Below are positions 51,943 through 54,120 of a stretch of 54,120 nucleotides of DNA, one piece after another. Source of the DNA: an uncultured Bacteroides sp. (GTDB lineage Bacteria > Bacteroidota > Bacteroidia > Bacteroidales > Bacteroidaceae); the NCBI GenBank assembly GCA_905198575.1, contig CAJKDC010000007.1:1-54120 (forward strand), in the 5' to 3' direction. Each line of letters starts with the position of its first letter. Position 1 is the first letter of the stretch. The position numbers were made by a program, and so were the translations under genes. The notes beneath the pieces are model-generated. The model ran no database searches, was not told the origin of the DNA, and saw only the letters and a list, made by a program, of their open reading frames with translations.

Positions 51943-52602
51943 ATGATAGCGACAAACGAACTTATCAGACTTATAAGAACAGCCATAAACGAAATATCGA
52001 CACAGAACGACACCTTTTCGGAATTGGTGGACGCTGCTCTGGTCGACTTTATACGTCTGGTCGCACCGCTGCTTGTAATGGAAGTACCTGCAGCTTATCA
52101 GACAATAGAGAATAAGATGTACATTAAAAGCACAGATAACTGTTTCTTCAAACGTCCTGACGGCATGTATGGCATTAAAATAGCATTGCCGGATAATTTC
52201 TGTCGCTTCATATCCATGCGTTCTGTCAGTTGGGCCTACCCGGTTACGCATATACTCCCGGATACAGATCCTTCGTTTCAGATACAATACAGCACTGTAC
52301 CTGGTATCGGCACCGGTTCATCATCTCCGCTTGTGTTTCTTTCGTCTGAGCTTGATGAAGGAATTTTAAAACAGTCTATCATTGCGCATGCCATAAAGGA
52401 AACCGAAGATTTTACGCTGGCATTTGTTCCCAAGCCGGAAGTGTCTGAAACGGAAGTGAAGCTGGACGTTCGCTTGCAGGAAGCGCTGGCCTTGTATGCA
52501 GCTGCACTTTATCTACAATCCATCGGTGATGCCGGTGGTTCCAAAGCCGCTTATGATGCGGCGCTTAATCTTGTAAAGAATCTTAATAATATGTCATTGT
52601 AA
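51943..52602 (+). CDS. Putative head-tail connector protein
   Basis: The 219-residue protein has an N-terminal helix bundle (ATNELIRLIRTAINEISTQN, LVDAALVDFIRLVAPLLVME), a central beta insertion (MYIKSTDNCFFKRPDGMYGI) and C-terminal helices (VRLQEALALYAAALYLQSIG). That helix-beta-helix layout and the order after capsid fit P22 gp4/HK97 gp6-like connectors that extend the portal ring. No exact family is recalled. It is 12 bases after the previous gene and 2 before the next. Confidence 0.6.
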   Translation: MIATNELIRLIRTAINEISTQNDTFSELVDAALVDFIRLVAPLLVMEVPAAYQTIENKMYIKSTDNCFFKRPDGMYGIKIALPDNFCRFISMRSVSWAYPVTHILPDTDPSFQIQYSTVPGIGTGSSSPLVFLSSELDEGILKQSIIAHAIKETEDFTLAFVPKPEVSETEVKLDVRLQEALALYAAALYLQSIGDAGGSKAAYDAALNLVKNLNNMSL

Positions 52603-52604
52603 TT

Positions 52605-53525
52605 ATGAATAAGAGTTATCCACATCATGAATCGGATTGCCATCATTATATTTTCGAGGGGTTAAATTTTACCATCGAAGAAATAAATGCCTTGCTTTTA
52701 AGCATACAAGAAAAGGTTAACAGGGGCGAAATTAAAGACGGTCTGTCAGCTTATGATATAGCTGTAAAAAACGGCTATAAAGGAACTGAAGAAGAGTGGC
52801 TGCTATCTTTAAAAGGTGATAAGGGAGAGCCGTTGAGATACCAGGATTTAACTCCTGAACAAATTGAAGAATTACAATTACCTGCTATCCTAGCTGTAAA
52901 AAGAGCTGATGAAGCTATAAAAACCCTTGTTTTTGAAACCGAGACTAAAACAGATAAAGTCATAAAAGATGCTCAAAAAGTTGTAGAAGCATCTGACAAG
53001 GTCGTACAAGAAACAAAGGCTAATACACAGAAACTCATTTCTGATACACAGAAAAAAACAGATAACCTTATTTCTGAAACGCAGAAAGAGACCAGCAAGG
53101 CGATAGCACAAGTTAATTTAGCCAGTGAAGTTGCCATTGAAAATTCTAAGATGCAATGGTATCCTAATGTAAATGAAGAAGGTGATTTATCTTGGCAAAG
53201 AAGTAAGCAAGAAAATCCACCAGAACCGGTTAATATCAAAGGACCTAAAGGTAATGACGGATTATCAGGTAGTCTTGAAGAAGTAAATATTGTTGTTGTA
53301 GAAGATTTGTCGGGTGGAGCTGGAGAGCCTGGAAAATCCTACGTACTTGGCGCCTCTGTAGGTCCTGAGCTGGAAAAGTTGCTTAAAAGAAATACTTTAT
53401 CAATCGAGTATGATGAAGAAACAGGCGATTTTTACTCTGTCACTGACGTAGATGATTCGGTGGTGCAAGATGTGGGGATGGATGCTAACGGTGACCTTTA
53501 TGCGAATTTTAATTATGATGTCTAA
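52605..53525 (+). CDS. Tail fibre-like protein with coiled coil and collagen-like turns
   Basis: The 306-residue protein contains the YKGTEEEWLLSLKGDKGEP element (near 64-82) seen in many Bacteroidales phage fibres, a long heptad coiled coil of about 95 residues (from about 100) with Thr/Gln/Lys repeats (DTQKKTDNLISETQKETSKA), and a short GPKGNDGLSG collagen-like turn near 213-222. The C-terminal 70 residues are acidic and beta-like (SIEYDEETGDFYSVTDVDDS). Trimeric fibre or fibre-anchoring role is likely, perhaps host-binding. It directly precedes another fibre-like gene. Confidence 0.7.
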   Translation: MNKSYPHHESDCHHYIFEGLNFTIEEINALLLSIQEKVNRGEIKDGLSAYDIAVKNGYKGTEEEWLLSLKGDKGEPLRYQDLTPEQIEELQLPAILAVKRADEAIKTLVFETETKTDKVIKDAQKVVEASDKVVQETKANTQKLISDTQKKTDNLISETQKETSKAIAQVNLASEVAIENSKMQWYPNVNEEGDLSWQRSKQENPPEPVNIKGPKGNDGLSGSLEEVNIVVVEDLSGGAGEPGKSYVLGASVGPELEKLLKRNTLSIEYDEETGDFYSVTDVDDSVVQDVGMDANGDLYANFNYDV

Positions 53526-53542
53526 ATAAAAAATCAACAAGT

Positions 53543-54120
53543 ATGGCTGTACAGAAAAGAATTTTAGGTAGAGTACCGACTTATCAAGGTGACTATGATT
53601 CAAGACGAACTTATGACAGACTAAATAGAGTAACACTGTTTGGTTCAGAGTTTCAAAGCAAAATAGATGCTAACTCAACACCTCCGGCTGTATTGTCCGA
53701 AGATGGGAGAAGTGTTGTATTTAATGAAGAAAATTGGGATATTATTTCAAATGGTACGGATGCGTATCTGGCTGGTATAAACATTGATTTTCTTGATAAA
53801 AACACATCGGAATATAATGTTTCTAAGTTTAATAAACACACAGGTTATTGGAAAGTAGTAGAATATGATGCTGATGCTTCTGTATATTTAGAGGCTTCTA
53901 CATACAATAAGGGAGATAAGGTAAATCTTTCTAATGTGGTAAATTATAGTTTTGTGGCCGTTAAGACACTTACCGGTGAAATGCCTGACATTAATACAAT
54001 ATCGAATAAATTTACACTCGAGGAAGCTATTTACTTTGTACCGGAGAAGTATAGAAGTATCGGTTTAAAATGTTCGTTTATTAATGAGGCAGGTAATGAT
54101 GAAACTTGGGTATATAAAGG
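53543..54120 (+). CDS. Tail fibre-like protein, cut by window edge
   Basis: ATG at 53543 opens a frame still reading at the last base (192 codons visible). It starts MAVQKRILGRVPTYQGDYDS, followed by RRTYDRLNRVTLFGSEFQSK and SNGTDAYLAGINIDFLDKNT: beta-rich, Asn/Thr-rich text of the kind found at the anchoring end of Bacteroidales phage fibres. It follows the previous fibre gene by 17 bases. The receptor-binding end is outside the window. Confidence 0.65.
   Translation, partial: MAVQKRILGRVPTYQGDYDSRRTYDRLNRVTLFGSEFQSKIDANSTPPAVLSEDGRSVVFNEENWDIISNGTDAYLAGINIDFLDKNTSEYNVSKFNKHTGYWKVVEYDADASVYLEASTYNKGDKVNLSNVVNYSFVAVKTLTGEMPDINTISNKFTLEEAIYFVPEKYRSIGLKCSFINEAGNDETWVYK

Noticed and set aside
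27548..54120. crAss-like phage assignment
   Set aside because: Some proteins recall crAss-like tail proteins, but an integrase, repressor and this gene order indicate a temperate phage, and no crAss-type RNA polymerase is seen.
1..54120. CRISPR array, rRNA operon or insertion sequence
   Set aside because: No regularly spaced repeats, no rRNA signature and no transposase-like ORF with terminal repeats were found on either strand.

Overview
The window is from a Bacteroidales gut bacterium, most likely Bacteroides or Phocaeicola. Evidence: AT-rich spacers carrying the Bacteroidota promoter (TTG, 19-21 bases, TAnnTTTG), almost no Shine-Dalgarno sequences, and a Bacteroidales gene set (AsnA, DUF6132, a long LptD-like protein, RND efflux, NamZ). 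All names rest on reading the sequence and on recalled families; no database search was run.

Left part (1-8.7 kb), mostly minus strand and AT-rich: a radical-SAM/SPASM maturase with a PqqD-like recognition domain, preceded by a 54-residue Cys-containing peptide gene that looks like its RiPP precursor. Next come a WG-repeat/S1 protein, a probable structured non-coding RNA, an AAA-ATPase/PD-(D/E)XK protein, an ABC-type ATPase overlapping a small TOPRIM-like gene (possible defence pair), thioredoxin and a DUF6132 membrane protein.

Core chromosome (8.9-27.6 kb): tRNA-Arg(CCG), asnA-ung, an LptD-like outer-membrane protein, an HD hydrolase, a three-gene operon that fits MurNAc salvage (NamZ-like hydrolase, sugar kinase fused to a RapZ C-terminal domain, MurU-like nucleotidyltransferase), an RND efflux operon (adaptor, pump, outer-membrane factor), TrkH, a ThrE-type exporter, a small ABM-family monooxygenase and tRNA-Thr(CGT).

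Prophage (27.6 kb to beyond the right edge): a tyrosine recombinase starts 160 bases after tRNA-Thr. A leftward, AT-rich lysogeny block follows (three hypotheticals, a membrane protein, a CI-like repressor), then a long rightward early operon (small DNA-binding proteins, VRR-NUC nuclease, a broken DUF4373 replication gene) running into an 884-residue virion protein. The virion genes are then split between strands: two related proteins and a HAD hydrolase leftward, portal rightward, terminase plus a rhomboid-like intramembrane protease and a small HTH-like protein leftward, and scaffold, major capsid, connector and fibre genes rightward. No lysis genes are seen, and the right attachment site is outside the window.

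Most unusual points: a phage-encoded rhomboid-like protein with H-x4-H-x3-N, GxS and H-x6-G spacings next to a capsid gene whose product begins with a signal-peptide-like, Gly/Ala-rich hydrophobic segment; the RiPP precursor/maturase pair; the kinase-RapZ fusion; a pseudoknotted RNA candidate; and a patch at 36.2-36.6 kb where two neighbouring phage genes are both broken.
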